This document shows, piece by piece, positions 15,185-15,904 of a DNA stretch of 15,904 nucleotides. Position 1 is the stretch's first letter; each line of letters opens with the position of its first letter. Source of the DNA: an uncultured Lachnospiraceae bacterium (GTDB lineage Bacteria > Bacillota > Clostridia > Lachnospirales > Lachnospiraceae); assembly GCA_902803155.1 (NCBI GenBank), contig CADCOU010000151.1, forward strand, positions 1 to 15,904, written 5' to 3'. A program made the position numbers and the translations under genes. The notes below the pieces were generated by a model that had not been told where the DNA came from, did no database searches, and saw only the letters and a list, made by a program, of their open reading frames with translations.

Positions 15185-15904
15185 ATGAGAAATATACTAT
15201 TTGCAGCATCGGAAGGCGTTCCGTTCATCAAGACAGGAGGTCTTGCAGACGTAGTCGGTTCTCTTCCGCTGGATATCGACAGACAGTATTACGATGTCAG
15301 AGTGATCATGCCCCGCTATAACTGCATGTATCAGAACATGAAAGACAAGATGGAGTACATGACGAGCTTCTACATGGACTTTGATTACCACTCCATGTAT
15401 GTGGGGCTGTTTCACGCCGAGGTCGAGGGAGTGCAGTACTACTTCATCGACAACATGGATTTCTTCAATACGGAAAAGGTCTATACAGACGATGCGCTGT
15501 TTGAGATCAAGCGCTTTGCGTTCTTCTCGAAGGCAGTGCTCAGCGCGCTGCCCACGCTCGGTTTCCGTCCGGATCTGATTCACTGCCATGACTGGCAGAC
15601 CGGCCTGATCCCGGTTTACCTGAAGGGCAGCTTCCAGGAGAACGAATTCTATCGCGGCATCAAGACGGTCATGACGATCCATAACCTGCGGTTCCAGGGG
15701 AAATGGAATCCGAAGGATGTCGCGGCGATCACCGGTCTGTCCGAGTATTATTTCACCCCGGATAAACTGGAAGCCTACAAAGATGCAAACCTGCTCAAGG
15801 GCGGCCTGGTCTATGCGGATGCGATCACCACGGTTTCTCCGACCTATGCGGAAGAGATCAAGACTCCGTTCTACGGTGAGAACCTCGAAGGGATCCTCAA
15901 TGCA
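15185..15904 (+). CDS. glgA: Glycogen synthase (ADP-glucose, GT5 family), N-terminal part
   Basis: The first 240 residues of glycogen synthase are present and the frame is open to the window end; the full protein should be about 480 residues. The enzyme adds glucose from ADP-glucose to alpha-1,4-glucan in the cytoplasm. Visible: the substrate-binding motif KTGGL (16-20) within the GT5 N-terminal pattern ASEGVPFIKTGGLADVVGSLP, then RVIMPRY (39-45), HCHDWQTG (133-140), IHNLRFQG (165-172) and TTVSPTYAEEI (215-225), all in family order. The C-terminal nucleotide-binding domain is outside. The start has GGAGG (15174-15178) 6 nt upstream. It is separated from the chrA pair by a terminator; other glg genes might follow downstream. 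Confidence 0.95.
   Translation, partial: MRNILFAASEGVPFIKTGGLADVVGSLPLDIDRQYYDVRVIMPRYNCMYQNMKDKMEYMTSFYMDFDYHSMYVGLFHAEVEGVQYYFIDNMDFFNTEKVYTDDALFEIKRFAFFSKAVLSALPTLGFRPDLIHCHDWQTGLIPVYLKGSFQENEFYRGIKTVMTIHNLRFQGKWNPKDVAAITGLSEYYFTPDKLEAYKDANLLKGGLVYADAITTVSPTYAEEIKTPFYGENLEGILNA

Overview
The window (about 53% G+C by eye) looks like the chromosome of an anaerobic, fermentative Gram-positive bacterium of the class Clostridia, probably Lachnospiraceae-like. This is inferred from an [FeFe]-hydrogenase, a pyrophosphate-dependent phosphofructokinase, a MurT-type Mur ligase, a nupNOPQ-type nucleoside ABC transporter and glycogen synthase. Ribosome binding sites are strong AGGAG types and several terminators are clear. 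I see no phage, transposase, CRISPR, tRNA or rRNA.

Layout: (1) 2-793, 3' part of an [FeFe]-hydrogenase gene, then a strong terminator. (2) 960-5907, a four-gene BMP-type nucleoside uptake operon: binding protein, double ATPase, two permeases. A hairpin lies between the first two genes and ATGA overlaps join the last three. (3) 5990-7651, PPi-dependent phosphofructokinase, probably with its own promoter. (4) 7785-9164 on the minus strand, a MurT-like ligase without an adjacent gatD; it converges on the phosphofructokinase gene across a bidirectional terminator. (5) 9444-11671, a two-gene membrane module: a zinc-ribbon protein and a TPM-domain protein with a glycine-rich tail. It is preceded by a promoter followed at once by a terminator-like hairpin. 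(6) 11678-11922, a 245-bp nested inverted repeat that almost exactly fills the gap between two convergent genes. (7) 11932-13644 on the minus strand, a homodimer-type ABC exporter. (8) 13874-15012, a split pair of short ChrA-family transporters with a terminator. (9) 15185 to the end, the 5' part of glycogen synthase glgA.

Together the known genes describe salvage of nucleosides, PPi-linked glycolysis, hydrogen-evolving redox balance, glycogen storage and envelope upkeep. No obvious defence or mobile system is present. The least explained parts are the 245-bp structured element, the leader before the zinc-ribbon/TPM pair, and the solitary murT.
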